A model generated the notes under the pieces. That model saw only the letters and a program-made list of their open reading frames with translations. It searched no databases and had not been told where the DNA came from. Positions 37,170-46,385 of a stretch of DNA of 64,000 nt are shown piece after piece. Numbering within the stretch: position 1 is the first letter of the stretch; the number at the start of each line of letters is the position of its first letter. The stretch comes from Actinomycetes bacterium (GTDB lineage Bacteria > Actinomycetota > Acidimicrobiia > Acidimicrobiales > Palsa-688): contig JAKAQB010000013.1 of NCBI GenBank assembly GCA_021811865.1, forward strand, positions 1 through 64,000. The letters are read 5' to 3'. A program made the translations under genes and the position numbers.

Positions 37170-38804
37170 GTGAGGGTGGAATCGGAGCTGGACGCATCGT
37201 CGGCCGCTGGTTCCGTCGTCGTCGGCACCCGGTGGCAGCAAGCCCGGCGCGGGCGACGCATCTCCTCGCTCTGGGAGATGGCCGGCGCGCAAGCGCCGCA
37301 CGCCGGCATCGCCACCCGGCTCGCTCTGGCGGCGGTCGTGGTCGCCGGCGTCGTGGTGCGGTTCGTGCCGGCCGGCCCGCTGTGGTTCGACGAGGCCCAG
37401 AGCGTCGGGATCGCCCGCCTGCCGATACCGCAGCTATTCGGCGCACTCCGCCAGGACGGCTCGCCGCCTCTGTACTACCTGATGCTGCACGTGTGGATGC
37501 TCGCCGTCGGCCGCGGCACCTTCGCCGTGCGCTCCCTGTCCGCACTGCTCGGCGTCGCCACCCTCCCCGTGTTCGCTGCCCTGGCGCGCCGCCTGCTGCC
37601 GAGCCGCGCCCAGCTGCCCGCCGTCGTGCTGCTCGCAGCCTCGCCCTTCGCCATCCGCTTCGCCGACGAGGCGCGCATGTACTCGCTGGTCGTGCTGCTC
37701 GTCGCTGCCGGGGGCTTGCTGGCGTGCCGGGCGCTCGAGGCACCAACCCTCGGGCGGCTCGCGCCGCTCGCCGGGGCGAGCGGACTGCTGGCCCTGACGC
37801 ACTACTGGGGGTTGTTCCTGCTGGCAGTCGTCGGTGCCGGGCTCGCCTGGCACGCCCTCCCGCACCGGCTGGGCGCTCGCGCTGAAAAGGCCCGGACCGG
37901 CGGGTCGGTCCCCGCCCGCCGGGCGCTCGTGGCCCTCCTCGCCGGCGGGATCTTGTTCCTGCCGTGGCTACCCAGCATGCTCTTCCAGGTCGCGAACACC
38001 GGGACCCCGTGGCAGCACGCCGGCCCCCTCGCCGGGACCGTAGCGCTGGCCGCCTGGGGCGGGGCCATGGGGACCGGCGCTGTCCTCGTGGTGGCCGTCC
38101 CCCTGGTGGGCCTGCTCTTCCTCGCCGTGGCGGCGGCAGCGGCACGGTCGTCGGCCGGCCGGCGCCTGGCTGGCGTCGCCGGCGCGACGATCGCCCTGGC
38201 AAGCCTCGCCAGCTTCGTGCTCGGCGCCGCGGTCGTCCCCCGCTACACCTCCGTCGGCCTCGTGCCGTACCTCCTCGCCGCTGCCCTCGGCCTCTCCATG
38301 CTCCCCCGGCCGTGGCTGCAGCGTGTGCTCGCCGGCGCCGCCGTCCTCGGACTCGTCACCGGCCTGCTCGACGCCACCGCCCCCAGGACCCTCGCCGGCA
38401 AGGTGGCCACCATCCTCGAGCGCAACGGCTCCCCGAGCAACCTCGTCGTCTACTGCCCCGACCAGCTCGGCCCCGATGTCGCCCGGTTGCTGCCCGGCTG
38501 GTACCTGCAGGAGATGTACCCGACCGGCGCCTTCCCCGACCGGGTCGACTGGGTCGACTACGCCCAGCGCAACTACCAGTCCTCGCCGCAGCTGTTCGCC
38601 GAGGGCGTCTCCGCCCTCGCCGGCAACCAGCCCGTGTGGCTGCTCGAGGCCAGCAACTTCACGAGCTACTACGGCCGCTGCCAGCAGCTCGCCGGCGACT
38701 TGGCGGTGCTGCGACCCCGCGACGTGAGGATCCACCTGCTCGGCCGGGACCCGGTCAACACGACCCAACGGGAGGTGCTGGTCGAGTTCATGCCGGGGGC
38801 GTAG
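37170..38804 (+). CDS. Polytopic glycosyltransferase, GT39/ArnT-like
   Basis: About 544 residues; start uncertain (GTG at 37170 or 37176, or ATG 37278 before the first helix). About eleven membrane helices are followed by an extracytoplasmic C-terminal domain of ~130 residues. The first outer loop contains WFDEAQSVGIARLP, whose DE pair is the catalytic acid motif of lipid-linked sugar transferases in the GT-C fold, and ARMYSLVVLL is another conserved loop. Members transfer a sugar from a polyprenyl carrier to protein or lipid outside the membrane. The gene ends 100 bp before the 51-bp palindrome. Confidence 0.82.
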   Translation: MRVESELDASSAAGSVVVGTRWQQARRGRRISSLWEMAGAQAPHAGIATRLALAAVVVAGVVVRFVPAGPLWFDEAQSVGIARLPIPQLFGALRQDGSPPLYYLMLHVWMLAVGRGTFAVRSLSALLGVATLPVFAALARRLLPSRAQLPAVVLLAASPFAIRFADEARMYSLVVLLVAAGGLLACRALEAPTLGRLAPLAGASGLLALTHYWGLFLLAVVGAGLAWHALPHRLGARAEKARTGGSVPARRALVALLAGGILFLPWLPSMLFQVANTGTPWQHAGPLAGTVALAAWGGAMGTGAVLVVAVPLVGLLFLAVAAAAARSSAGRRLAGVAGATIALASLASFVLGAAVVPRYTSVGLVPYLLAAALGLSMLPRPWLQRVLAGAAVLGLVTGLLDATAPRTLAGKVATILERNGSPSNLVVYCPDQLGPDVARLLPGWYLQEMYPTGAFPDRVDWVDYAQRNYQSSPQLFAEGVSALAGNQPVWLLEASNFTSYYGRCQQLAGDLAVLRPRDVRIHLLGRDPVNTTQREVLVEFMPGA

Positions 38805-38904
38805 CGGCTGATGGAGGCCCTGAGCCCTGAGCCGCCCTGAGCCCTAGCCGCCAGCTCTAAATGGGACATATCGCTCACTAGCGGAACCGAAGACGGTTGC
38901 GTCA

Positions 38905-38955
38905 CGTTGTTTGGGCAGTTCTCCGCGATTATCGCGGTCAACTGCCCAAACAACG
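38905..38955. repeat. 51-bp near-perfect palindrome, copy 1
   Basis: The outer arms CGTTGTTTGGGCAGTT (38905-38920) and AACTGCCCAAACAACG (38940-38955) pair perfectly. The inner arms CCGCGAT and ATCGCGG (38923-38929 and 38931-38937) pair around a central T. A 2x2 internal loop (CT opposite TC) separates the two stems. It lies between the convergent glycosyltransferase and GH43-like genes. A second copy is at 59842-59892. It may act as a bidirectional terminator or be a REP-type element. Confidence 0.9.
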
Positions 38956-38999
38956 CACCGTCGGTCGGCCGAGGTGGGGGTGACCGGGGGCGGGAGGCG

Positions 39000-40043
39000 T
39001 CAGCCCACGAGCGGGGCCAGGCCGGGCGCGTCTCCATCCAGGTCGAGGCGGCCGATGCGCAACGCCCGCCGGGCGCCCCGGCCGCCGCCACCACTGCCAC
39101 GCCCGCCACGCCGGGCACCCACCGCCCCGGCATCCCACGCGTGGTAGGCCAGGTAGCGCACGCCGTCCAGGCCGGTGAAGACCTCCTGGCCACCCGGGCC
39201 GGCGACATCGGCCGATGAGGATGCCCACGGCCGGCGTTTCGTCTCCTTGCGCCACGGGCCGAGCGGATGGCAGGCGGTGGCGTAGCCGATCGCGTAGCGG
39301 TCCGACTCCCAGCCACTCCCGGAGTAGAAGAGCACGTACCTCTCGCCCCACCGGGTGACGCAGGGCGCCTCGACGAGGGGGCGCTCCCATCTCTGGTCAC
39401 GGCACAGCAGGGGGACCGGCTCGGCGGCGAGCGCCGTGGCACTCGCGTCGAGCGGCGCCCCGTACAGCACCGCCGTGCGCCCCACGGCGTTGGCATCCGC
39501 CTTCCAGACGAGGTAGGCGGTCCCGTCGTCATCGACGAACGGGCTCGGGTCGATGGAGCCGCCCTCGTCGCGCTGGAAGACCGCCGGCGCCTCCCCGGTG
39601 TCGTGGTAGGGCCCCAACGGGTCGCTGCCCGCCGCCGCCGAGATGGCCTGCCGACCTGTCTCCGCGTGGCGGGTTGCATACCACATCACCCACGCACCGT
39701 TGCGCTCGAGGACCGCTGGTGACCAGGTTCGCCCCGCCCTGGCCCAGGAGGGCAGGACGGGGAGGGCGTCCGGCCGCTCCTGCCAGCGCCGCAGGTCCGG
39801 GCTCTCCCGCACCCGCACGTTGCGCCCCTCCCCGTTGGTGGCGAAGGCGACGTAGCGACCGCCGGCGGCCACGACGAAGGGATCCGGGAAGGCCCCCTGC
39901 GCCGCCGGCGGGGACAGGCGGACCGACGCTGCGCTCTGCCCCCACTGCCATGAGTGGGAGTCGGTTGCCTCGTTGGGGTTGGCAGCGGCGCAGCTGAGCC
40001 ATCTCCGCCACCTCGTCCTACGGGTTGCAGTACGAGCACTCAC
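39000..40043 (-). CDS. Glycoside hydrolase family 43-like protein
   Basis: About 347 residues if translation starts at GTG 40043, the only standard in-frame start near the upstream stop; that would overlap the DUF6671 gene by 26 bp. The five-bladed propeller core shows three family acids: D in FPDPFVVAAGGRYVAFATN, D in GSIDPSPFVDDDGTAYLVWK and E in LVEAPCVTRWG. The 25 residues after the start are arginine-rich and no clean signal peptide is visible, so export is uncertain. A glycine/arginine-rich insertion sits near the C-terminus. GH43 enzymes cleave arabinose- or xylose-containing glycans. Confidence 0.78.
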   Translation of the reverse strand: MSARTATRRTRWRRWLSCAAANPNEATDSHSWQWGQSAASVRLSPPAAQGAFPDPFVVAAGGRYVAFATNGEGRNVRVRESPDLRRWQERPDALPVLPSWARAGRTWSPAVLERNGAWVMWYATRHAETGRQAISAAAGSDPLGPYHDTGEAPAVFQRDEGGSIDPSPFVDDDGTAYLVWKADANAVGRTAVLYGAPLDASATALAAEPVPLLCRDQRWERPLVEAPCVTRWGERYVLFYSGSGWESDRYAIGYATACHPLGPWRKETKRRPWASSSADVAGPGGQEVFTGLDGVRYLAYHAWDAGAVGARRGGRGSGGGGRGARRALRIGRLDLDGDAPGLAPLVG

Positions 40044-40992
40044 CGGGGTCAACTCGCGCGCCTGGGGGAATGAGAGGCAGATCCATTCTGTGCTCACAGG
40101 CGGGACAGCCGGCGATCTCCGCTCGCGGTCGGGCCACCTCGGTGCCACACCAGGCGCACGGCACTCCGAGAACAACGTCTACACGTCCCCACCCAGGGGC
40201 TCCGCAGGACGGGCACAGCGCAGCGATCCGGGCGGCAAGGCGCTCCGCAGCAGCGGCTATGACGCTACGGCGCGAGGGGCACGCGTGGGCTCGCATATCG
40301 GTCTCAACTCGGGCCAAGCCGTCGGTGGCGACACCAGCGCACTCACTGACGGCAGTAGCGAGCGTGTCGATGCTGGAGATGCCCTTGTAGATCGGATGCA
40401 GCGCTCCGCTGTTGGGCCGGACGATCAACTGGTGGTCGGGAAAGCCGGCCCTGGACAGGAACGCCGCCAGGTCCTCGTCGGCACCCACACTCGTTGAGGC
40501 AACAACAATGTCCCAGCTCGTATGGCTTTCCCATACGACGATCCCGTTGTCGTCGTCGACGAGGACGATGATCTCCCGATCGGCGTTGACAAATGGCATG
40601 GCAGGGTCCGGGCCGATGCTCCCTTCCGATGCCAAGCCAAGGGTCTGACCGGCAGCGCTCATGCCGAGGCGTGCTTTGGCAATGGCGGTGTCGAGGGGTG
40701 GTGCCTGGCGGGGGATGTCCCCGGTGAAGGTGCCGAGGGAATCGGTGTCGACTGCAACGGCGTCGACTCGCAGCCCGACGGCATCTGCAAGCGGGGGGGC
40801 GATGAGCGGAAGCTTGTCGTGCTTGGTGGCCAGCACTGCCACTCGCCCGGCGTAGGGGTGCTCCGGGCCCTCCCGGCTGCGGGAAGGGCGGAGGCTCGCG
40901 ACCGGAGGGACCGCGTTCCCGCCCCACGCCGTGGCATCAGTTGCTCGGGGTCGCGGCAACACGACCTGAGCATATCTTATGACCGCAGGCAA
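40018..40992 (-). CDS. DUF6671-type protein with C-terminal zinc-ribbon motifs
   Basis: 324 residues from TTG 40992; GTG 40962 and GTG near 40845 are also possible, and the conserved part begins at YAGRVAVLATKHDK. The N-terminal domain contains FTGDIPR, AIAKARLGM and GLASEGSIGPDPAMPF, which I recognise from DUF6671 proteins. The C-terminal ~90 residues carry paired CxxC motifs (CPSCGAPG, CAWCG, CPACEH, CSYC) suggesting two zinc sites. The function is unknown. Its stop lies within the start region of the GH43-like gene on the same strand. Confidence 0.72.
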   Translation of the reverse strand: MPAVIRYAQVVLPRPRATDATAWGGNAVPPVASLRPSRSREGPEHPYAGRVAVLATKHDKLPLIAPPLADAVGLRVDAVAVDTDSLGTFTGDIPRQAPPLDTAIAKARLGMSAAGQTLGLASEGSIGPDPAMPFVNADREIIVLVDDDNGIVVWESHTSWDIVVASTSVGADEDLAAFLSRAGFPDHQLIVRPNSGALHPIYKGISSIDTLATAVSECAGVATDGLARVETDMRAHACPSRRSVIAAAAERLAARIAALCPSCGAPGWGRVDVVLGVPCAWCGTEVARPRAEIAGCPACEHRMDLPLIPPGARVDPGECSYCNP

Positions 40993-41232
40993 CTTCGTGT
41001 ACTGGGATTCGTGTAGGAGCGGTCGGCACGGCGGGCGGGCCGGCGTGGTATGGCGCTGCTAGAGAGTTGAGAGGGGAGCTCCAAGGTGAAAGGTGTTGCA
41101 TTGCATGGAAAGCGGTTGCTCGTCAGTTGGATCTCGCGACCAGGGGCAGCATCGCTGCACCTGTCGTCGAACCCTCCCTTCGACCAGGCGGGCACCCGGC
41201 AGGGACGGCGCCGGAGCGGTGATGGTGCGAGC

Positions 41233-41583
41233 TCAGGAGGCAGCAGTTCGCCGACGCCGCTGAGGCACGAGATCCGCGACGATCTGGAGGAGCTCTCCGA
41301 CGCTGTGCGGCTGCTCGACGGGGTGGCGCAGCGGCCGGTCCTTGTTGATCTCGTAGTGGTTACGACGCCCCACCCGGGTACGCTTCACGTAGCTCTCCGC
41401 CACGAGGTCGGCGACGATCGCCTGGGCGGCGCGCTCGGTGATGCCGACCCGGGAGGCGATGTCGCGCCCCCGAATGCCGGGATCGCCGGCGATGCACACG
41501 AGCACGTGGCCGTGGTTGGTGAGGAACGTCCACCTGGGCTTCGCCGGCTCCGCATCTCGCCGGACCTCACTGCGGTCCACCAT
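41233..41583 (-). CDS. Winged-helix transcriptional regulator (MarR-like)
   Basis: 116 residues. A compact winged helix (about 18-85) includes RGRDIASRVGITERAAQAIV as the helix-turn-helix and KRTRVGRRNHYEINKD as the wing. It has no effector domain. It diverges from the dabB-dabA operon across about 160 bp that contain a promoter-like sequence and an inverted repeat, so it is the probable regulator of the inorganic-carbon genes. The start is ATG 41583. Confidence 0.82.
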   Translation of the reverse strand: MVDRSEVRRDAEPAKPRWTFLTNHGHVLVCIAGDPGIRGRDIASRVGITERAAQAIVADLVAESYVKRTRVGRRNHYEINKDRPLRHPVEQPHSVGELLQIVADLVPQRRRRTAAS

Positions 41584-41642
41584 GGCGGAGAGGGTATCCG
41601 ATTTCGTGAAACAGAAGATGGCTTACCGACCACCGCCTCAGG

Positions 41643-41693
41643 TTGCGACCTCGGCATGTGACGGTTTAGAATTCACGAGATGCAGTTCATCTC
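41643..41693 (+). promoter_or_regulatory. Candidate dabBA promoter with overlapping operator
   Basis: TTGCGA (41643-41648) and TAGAAT (41667-41672) form a sigma70-like promoter with 18-bp spacing. Immediately downstream, GAGATG and CATCTC (41677-41682 and 41688-41693) form a 6-5-6 inverted repeat in a typical repressor position. This patch is clearly richer in A and T than the surroundings. It lies between the divergent winged-helix regulator and dabB. Confidence 0.5.
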
Positions 41694-41744
41694 TAGTGGA
41701 TCGTCCTCTTGCTCCCGGTGCGCACCGCTCGCCGAGGAGGGTAC

Positions 41745-43352
41745 GTGCTGAGCCTGCTTGGGAGGCTGTGGCTGACGGGAGCGGTCGCCGCGCCGTTGGC
41801 GGGTGCCACCATCTCGATCATCGGCCAACGCGGACCTGACCGGCGTTGCCGAACGGCAGCCGCTCTGGGATGGTCCGGGGCGGTGCTTGCCCTGGCCGCG
41901 GCGCTGTGGGTGGCGCTCCGGGGGCCGTTCACTGTTACGCTCGTCACCGGGGGTGGTCGGCCGCTTGTCGGCCTGTGGGCGAACCAGCTGACCGTCACGT
42001 TGCTGGTGCTGGTCTGTGTGGTGGGTGCTGTGGTGCAGAGCTTCTCGCTTCGCTACCTGCAAGGCGACCGGGCAGCCCCCAGGTTCTTCGCCGCGGCGAA
42101 CGTGGTGGTGGCGGCGATGGCAGTCGTGTGCATCTCGGCGACCGTGGCGGTGCTGGTTGGGGCCTGGGTGAGCGCCGGGATGGCATTCGTGATGGTGGTC
42201 GGCGCTCGCCCTGACCTGCCGGGGGTGCGGGCGGCGACACGGCGCACGCTGCGGATGTTCGCCGCCGGCGACCTCGCGTTGGTGGCAGCTCTGAGCATCA
42301 TGTGGCTGCGAGACGGCAATGTCGACCTGGCGTCTCCGCTGGGGCTCCGGAGTGCAGCGGGGCACCTCGGGAGCATGACGACCTTGGTCGCAGTGCTCGT
42401 CGCGGTGGCCGCCTTGACCCGCTCGGCCCAGGGACCGCTCGGGAGATGGCTTCCCGGCACCGTGGCGGCACCGACCCCGGCGTCCGCGCTGCTGCACGCC
42501 GGCGTGGTCAACGGCGGCGGGATCCTGCTCGTACGACTTGCCGGGTTGACTGGCGGCTCGGTGTGGGTGATGGTCGGTGTCGAGGGCGTCGCCGGCGTCA
42601 CCGCAGCAACTGCGGCGGTGCAGATGATCCACAAGCCAGACGTCAAAGGCTCGCTCGTCTATTCGACGATCGGCCAGATGGGCTTCATGGTGACGGAGTG
42701 CGCGGTGGGCGCCTACCTGGCGGCGGTCGTGCACCTTATCGGCCATGCCCTGTACAAGGCCACCTTGTTCTTCGGGTCAGGTTCCCAGGTTTCCCGCGCC
42801 GGCCAGCTCCCGAGAGGCTCGGACAGGAGCGTCTCCATGTCGCTGCGAATGCTGGCCACCGCTGCCACGACGGCCGCGACCCTCGGGGCGATGGCTGGCG
42901 TCCCTGGGATGCTCACCACACGCGCCGCCGGGGTGCTGCTCGTCTTCGTAGCGGCGACCGTCGCCTCCGCGTCGTGGTCGTGGTGGAGTCGAGGCCCGGT
43001 GTCGGCCCGCTGGGCCGCCCTGTGGACAGCTGCGTTGGTCGTTGCCGGAACGCTCTACGGGCTGGCGGTTGCCGTCTTGGGAAGCTGGATCGCGCTGGCA
43101 TTGCCGACGGCTGGTACCGGCGCCCTCAGCCCGTGGTGGCTGGCCGGCGTGGCGGGTACCGGGCTGGTGGCAGCCGGCCTGGCCCGCCTTCCCCCCGCTC
43201 GTCGGCGGGTGGTGGCGGTCCTAGTCGACGCCGGTGCGGCGCCGCTCGATCTGCCGGCACGCCGAACGGGCGGGGCGCGACGCGATGTGTGGCCCGGCAT
43301 GACTGGGAGCATCCCCGAGCTTGCGGGGTTCTTGGAAGAGGGCGCGGCGTGA
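41745..43352 (+). CDS. dabB: DAB inorganic carbon transporter, membrane subunit DabB (NuoL-like)
   Basis: 535 residues from GTG 41745, chosen for GAGGAGG five bases upstream; TTG 41709 and GTG 41718 are in-frame alternatives. Twelve or more membrane helices of the proton-pumping NADH dehydrogenase/Mrp type are present, with SALLHAGVVNGGGILLVR and GSLVYSTIGQMGFM around the conserved proton-path residues. DabB couples ion movement to bicarbonate accumulation with DabA. The stop overlaps the dabA start (GTGA). Confidence 0.9.
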   Translation: MLSLLGRLWLTGAVAAPLAGATISIIGQRGPDRRCRTAAALGWSGAVLALAAALWVALRGPFTVTLVTGGGRPLVGLWANQLTVTLLVLVCVVGAVVQSFSLRYLQGDRAAPRFFAAANVVVAAMAVVCISATVAVLVGAWVSAGMAFVMVVGARPDLPGVRAATRRTLRMFAAGDLALVAALSIMWLRDGNVDLASPLGLRSAAGHLGSMTTLVAVLVAVAALTRSAQGPLGRWLPGTVAAPTPASALLHAGVVNGGGILLVRLAGLTGGSVWVMVGVEGVAGVTAATAAVQMIHKPDVKGSLVYSTIGQMGFMVTECAVGAYLAAVVHLIGHALYKATLFFGSGSQVSRAGQLPRGSDRSVSMSLRMLATAATTAATLGAMAGVPGMLTTRAAGVLLVFVAATVASASWSWWSRGPVSARWAALWTAALVVAGTLYGLAVAVLGSWIALALPTAGTGALSPWWLAGVAGTGLVAAGLARLPPARRRVVAVLVDAGAAPLDLPARRTGGARRDVWPGMTGSIPELAGFLEEGAA

Positions 43353-45922
43353 GCAGCGACGAGCGCGGCTCTGCACGGGTACGGCTCCTCGCCCACGTGG
43401 AGGAGGCGGCTCGGTCGATCGCCCCGCTGTGGCCGCTGTCCACGGCCATCGCCGTGAACCCTCTGTGGGATCTGCGCCAGATGCCCTTCCACCAAGCCGT
43501 ACGCCACGCGCAGCAGGTGCTCGGTATCAGCGGGTACCCCTCATCGGCGCTGTTCGCCCTGGCGTACGCCGCCGGGCGCGTCAACGTGGGAGACCTGCGG
43601 GCGGTCCTAGACGGCGGCCGTGGGGTGGCTGCGTGCAGGGACGTGCAAGCCTGGCACGAGCCCGAGCCGGGCACACGACGGTTGAAGACCGCCGCCGAGC
43701 GCCACGATGGCATCTTCGGGTCCCAGGTCGCGGCAAGCGTCGACCGCGAGGTGGCCAAGTGGTGCGCTGCATACCTCGCAGGCATAGTGCCCACCGGGCC
43801 GACCGAAGGCTTCTATGCGGCCTGGCGGGAGGTCGTGGTCTTCGACCCCTCGGCCCGCTCTCTCGCCGGCGGAGTTGGCCGCAAGCGCCTCGCCGAGCTG
43901 GGCGCCGATCCCGAGAACGCCATCCTCACCTGCCTCGATCTCCTCGGCATCAGTGACGAGGACCGAGCCACAGAGCTTGCTCGCCATCTCGCGCGCATGC
44001 CGGGTTGGGCGGGACATGCCAAGTGGCGCTCTCGATGGGCCGCCCCTGACCAGCCCGGCCCGTCCCTGCACTTGGTCGACTACCTTGCCGTCCGGCTCAG
44101 CTACGAAGCCGTGCTCCTCGCCGACGAGGCTGTGCTGCCAGGCTCGGCGAGGGGTCACACGGCCAAGCGGCACCGCGCCCGCACTGCCCCTCACCATCGG
44201 AGGACCGAGGGGGCGGCGCAAGCTCTGGACGACCATCGAGCCCGGGCGGGAGGCTCCGTCGCCGTGGACCTGCCCGACGACGTGAAGCGACGCCTCGGTG
44301 GGCTTTCCGCAACCGCTCTCGCCAAGGTCTGGCTCGCCGCCTACGAAGGGCATTACCAGGACCGCCTGCTCGGCGCGCTGGACCGCCCGCCACCCGAGCC
44401 ACCCCCCCACCCCCAGGCGCAGGTCGTTTTCTGCATCGACGTCCGCTCCGAGGGACTGCGCCGCCACCTCGAGGGCTGCGGCCCCTACGAGACGTTCGGC
44501 TTCGCCGGCTTCTTCGCCCTGCCCATCCGCTTCAGCCCCTGGTGGTCCGATGAAGCGATGGATCTCTGCCCGGTCCTGCTTCGGCCTACCACGCGGGTCG
44601 CAGAGCGGCCGGTCACTTCGACGGGTCAGGCCGCCAGCCGCGAGCTCGCAGGCCGCCAGGCGGTCGCGGCTGCCCAACGCGCGTTCGACGCCACCAGGAA
44701 GGGGGCCCTGTCCCAGTTCCTCCTGGCGGAAGCCGGCGGCATCATTGGCGGGCCGATCATGGTCGCCAAGACGCTCGCTCCCTCCTGGTACCAAGCGGTA
44801 CGACGCTGGGCCCACCAGTTGATCGCCCCACCCGCCGCCACGGTCGTCGACGTGGATCCCGATGCCGACGCCATGAGCGACGACGAGCGGGCCCTCTACG
44901 CTGAAGCCGCGCTCACCACGATGGGCCTCACGCGTGGCTTCGCGCCGTTGGTGGTGCTCTGCGGGCACGGCAGCACGACCGAGAACAACCCACACGCATC
45001 GTCGCTCGACTGCGGCGCCTGTGGCGGCAACAGGGGAGGACCGAGCGCCCGTGCCGCCGCGGCCATCTTGAACCGGCAGGCCACCCGCGGCCTGCTCGCC
45101 GAGCGGGGCATCATCGTACCGGCCACGACCTGGTTCCTCGCCGCCGAGCACGACACCGCCACCGACACGGTGAGCGTGCTCGACCCCCATCTCGTTCCCG
45201 AGGACCATGCGGACGGCGTCGCCACCTTGCAGTCCGCACTGGATCGAGCTGGCGCTGCGACCGCAGCCGAGCGCGCCTCGCTGCTGCCTGGGACCGAGGG
45301 CCGGCGTCGCGTGACCGGCCCGGCAGGACGCGCTGCCGACTGGGCCCAGGTGCGTCCCGAGTGGGGACTTGCCCGCAACGCAGCGTTCATCGTCGCGCCT
45401 CGCTCGGTCAGCGCCGGCGTGGACTTGGGCTCACGCTGCTTCCTGCACTCCTACGACGCGGCGACAGACCCCGAGGGTGTCGCCCTGGAGACGATCCTCA
45501 CCGCCCCGATGGTCGTGGCGCACTGGATCAACGCTCAGTACTACTTCTCGACCGTCGACCCCGATGTCCTCTCCGCAGGAGACAAGACCGCCCACAACAT
45601 CGTCGCCGGGGTCGGCGTGGTGCAAGGAGCTGGCGGTGACCTGCGAGTCGGTCTGCCCCTCCAATCGCTCTACGACGGGGACCGTGCGTACCACGAGCCC
45701 ATGCGGCTCCTCGTCGTCGTCGAAGCGCCCGAGATGCTGCTGGAGGCAGTGATCGCCCGCAATCCCGTGCTGGAAGAGCTCTTCGACGGGCAGTGGGTGC
45801 ACGTGGCGGCGCGTGAGGGCGGTCACGACCATTGGAAGATCCGCCGCGCCGGTGGCGGGTGGGTCCACTGGACCGCCGCCGACGCCCACACCGATACCAA
45901 GGAGCACACCAATCGTGGATGA
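43349..45922 (+). CDS. dabA: DAB inorganic carbon transporter, DabA (DUF2309, beta-CA-like)
   Basis: 857 residues. The zinc ligands described for DabA are all present: C362 and D364 in VFCIDVRSEG, H540 in LCGHGSTT and C555 in SLDCGACGG, with the same spacing as in the Halothiobacillus protein. DabA is thought to hydrate CO2 vectorially to trap bicarbonate in the cytoplasm. GTG 43349 overlaps the dabB stop, so the two are co-translated. The end overlaps the P-II-like gene. Confidence 0.95.
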   Translation: MSSDERGSARVRLLAHVEEAARSIAPLWPLSTAIAVNPLWDLRQMPFHQAVRHAQQVLGISGYPSSALFALAYAAGRVNVGDLRAVLDGGRGVAACRDVQAWHEPEPGTRRLKTAAERHDGIFGSQVAASVDREVAKWCAAYLAGIVPTGPTEGFYAAWREVVVFDPSARSLAGGVGRKRLAELGADPENAILTCLDLLGISDEDRATELARHLARMPGWAGHAKWRSRWAAPDQPGPSLHLVDYLAVRLSYEAVLLADEAVLPGSARGHTAKRHRARTAPHHRRTEGAAQALDDHRARAGGSVAVDLPDDVKRRLGGLSATALAKVWLAAYEGHYQDRLLGALDRPPPEPPPHPQAQVVFCIDVRSEGLRRHLEGCGPYETFGFAGFFALPIRFSPWWSDEAMDLCPVLLRPTTRVAERPVTSTGQAASRELAGRQAVAAAQRAFDATRKGALSQFLLAEAGGIIGGPIMVAKTLAPSWYQAVRRWAHQLIAPPAATVVDVDPDADAMSDDERALYAEAALTTMGLTRGFAPLVVLCGHGSTTENNPHASSLDCGACGGNRGGPSARAAAAILNRQATRGLLAERGIIVPATTWFLAAEHDTATDTVSVLDPHLVPEDHADGVATLQSALDRAGAATAAERASLLPGTEGRRRVTGPAGRAADWAQVRPEWGLARNAAFIVAPRSVSAGVDLGSRCFLHSYDAATDPEGVALETILTAPMVVAHWINAQYYFSTVDPDVLSAGDKTAHNIVAGVGVVQGAGGDLRVGLPLQSLYDGDRAYHEPMRLLVVVEAPEMLLEAVIARNPVLEELFDGQWVHVAAREGGHDHWKIRRAGGGWVHWTAADAHTDTKEHTNRG

Positions 45923-46241
45923 GACGTGGGGACTGTCGCAGATGACCCGGATCGAGGTCGTGGTAAGCGGCGAAGACGTGGCGGTAGCCGCGGACCTGTT
46001 CTCCGAGGCCGGCGCCAGGGGGTTCACTGCTGTCTCGAACGTGTCCGGGCTCGGCCACGGCGGCCACCACCAGGGACGCTTGTTGTTCAACCAACGCGAC
46101 GCCCTGGCGTTGCTGACGGTGGTCCTGCCGGCCGAGCGCGCCGGGACGCTCGTCGAAGGCCTCAGGAGCCTGCTCGTGAACCGCTCGGGCGTGATGCTGG
46201 TCTCCGACACCTGGGTGAGCCGCCCCGAGTACTTCCGGTGA
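45915..46241 (+). CDS. Small P-II-like regulatory protein linked to DabA
   Basis: 108 residues from GTG 45915, with GGAG ten bases upstream and an 8-bp overlap with dabA; ATG 45942 is the alternative start. The ferredoxin-like pattern IEVVVSGEDVAVAADLFSEA, LLTVVLPAERAGTLVEGL and the terminal VSDTWVSRPEYF fit the P-II-like small proteins found beside bicarbonate transporters. The uridylylation T-loop of classical GlnB is not apparent. It probably binds nucleotides or bicarbonate and gates DabAB. Confidence 0.78.
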   Translation: MDETWGLSQMTRIEVVVSGEDVAVAADLFSEAGARGFTAVSNVSGLGHGGHHQGRLLFNQRDALALLTVVLPAERAGTLVEGLRSLLVNRSGVMLVSDTWVSRPEYFR

Positions 46242-46385
46242 TGGTCACTCCATGCATCGAGAGTCGCACCCATGGAGGACACGACGGTCGGGCGGAGAGG
46301 GGCACGCCGTGGTAGGCGAAGGCGCGGCCCGACCGCTACCGAGGACGCCGTGCGGCGCTCGCCTCGAGCAACGTCGGAACGGGGG

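Noticed and set aside
38905..38955. Palindrome as part of a CRISPR array.
   Set aside because: It occurs singly, 21 kb from its second copy, without regular spacers or cas genes.
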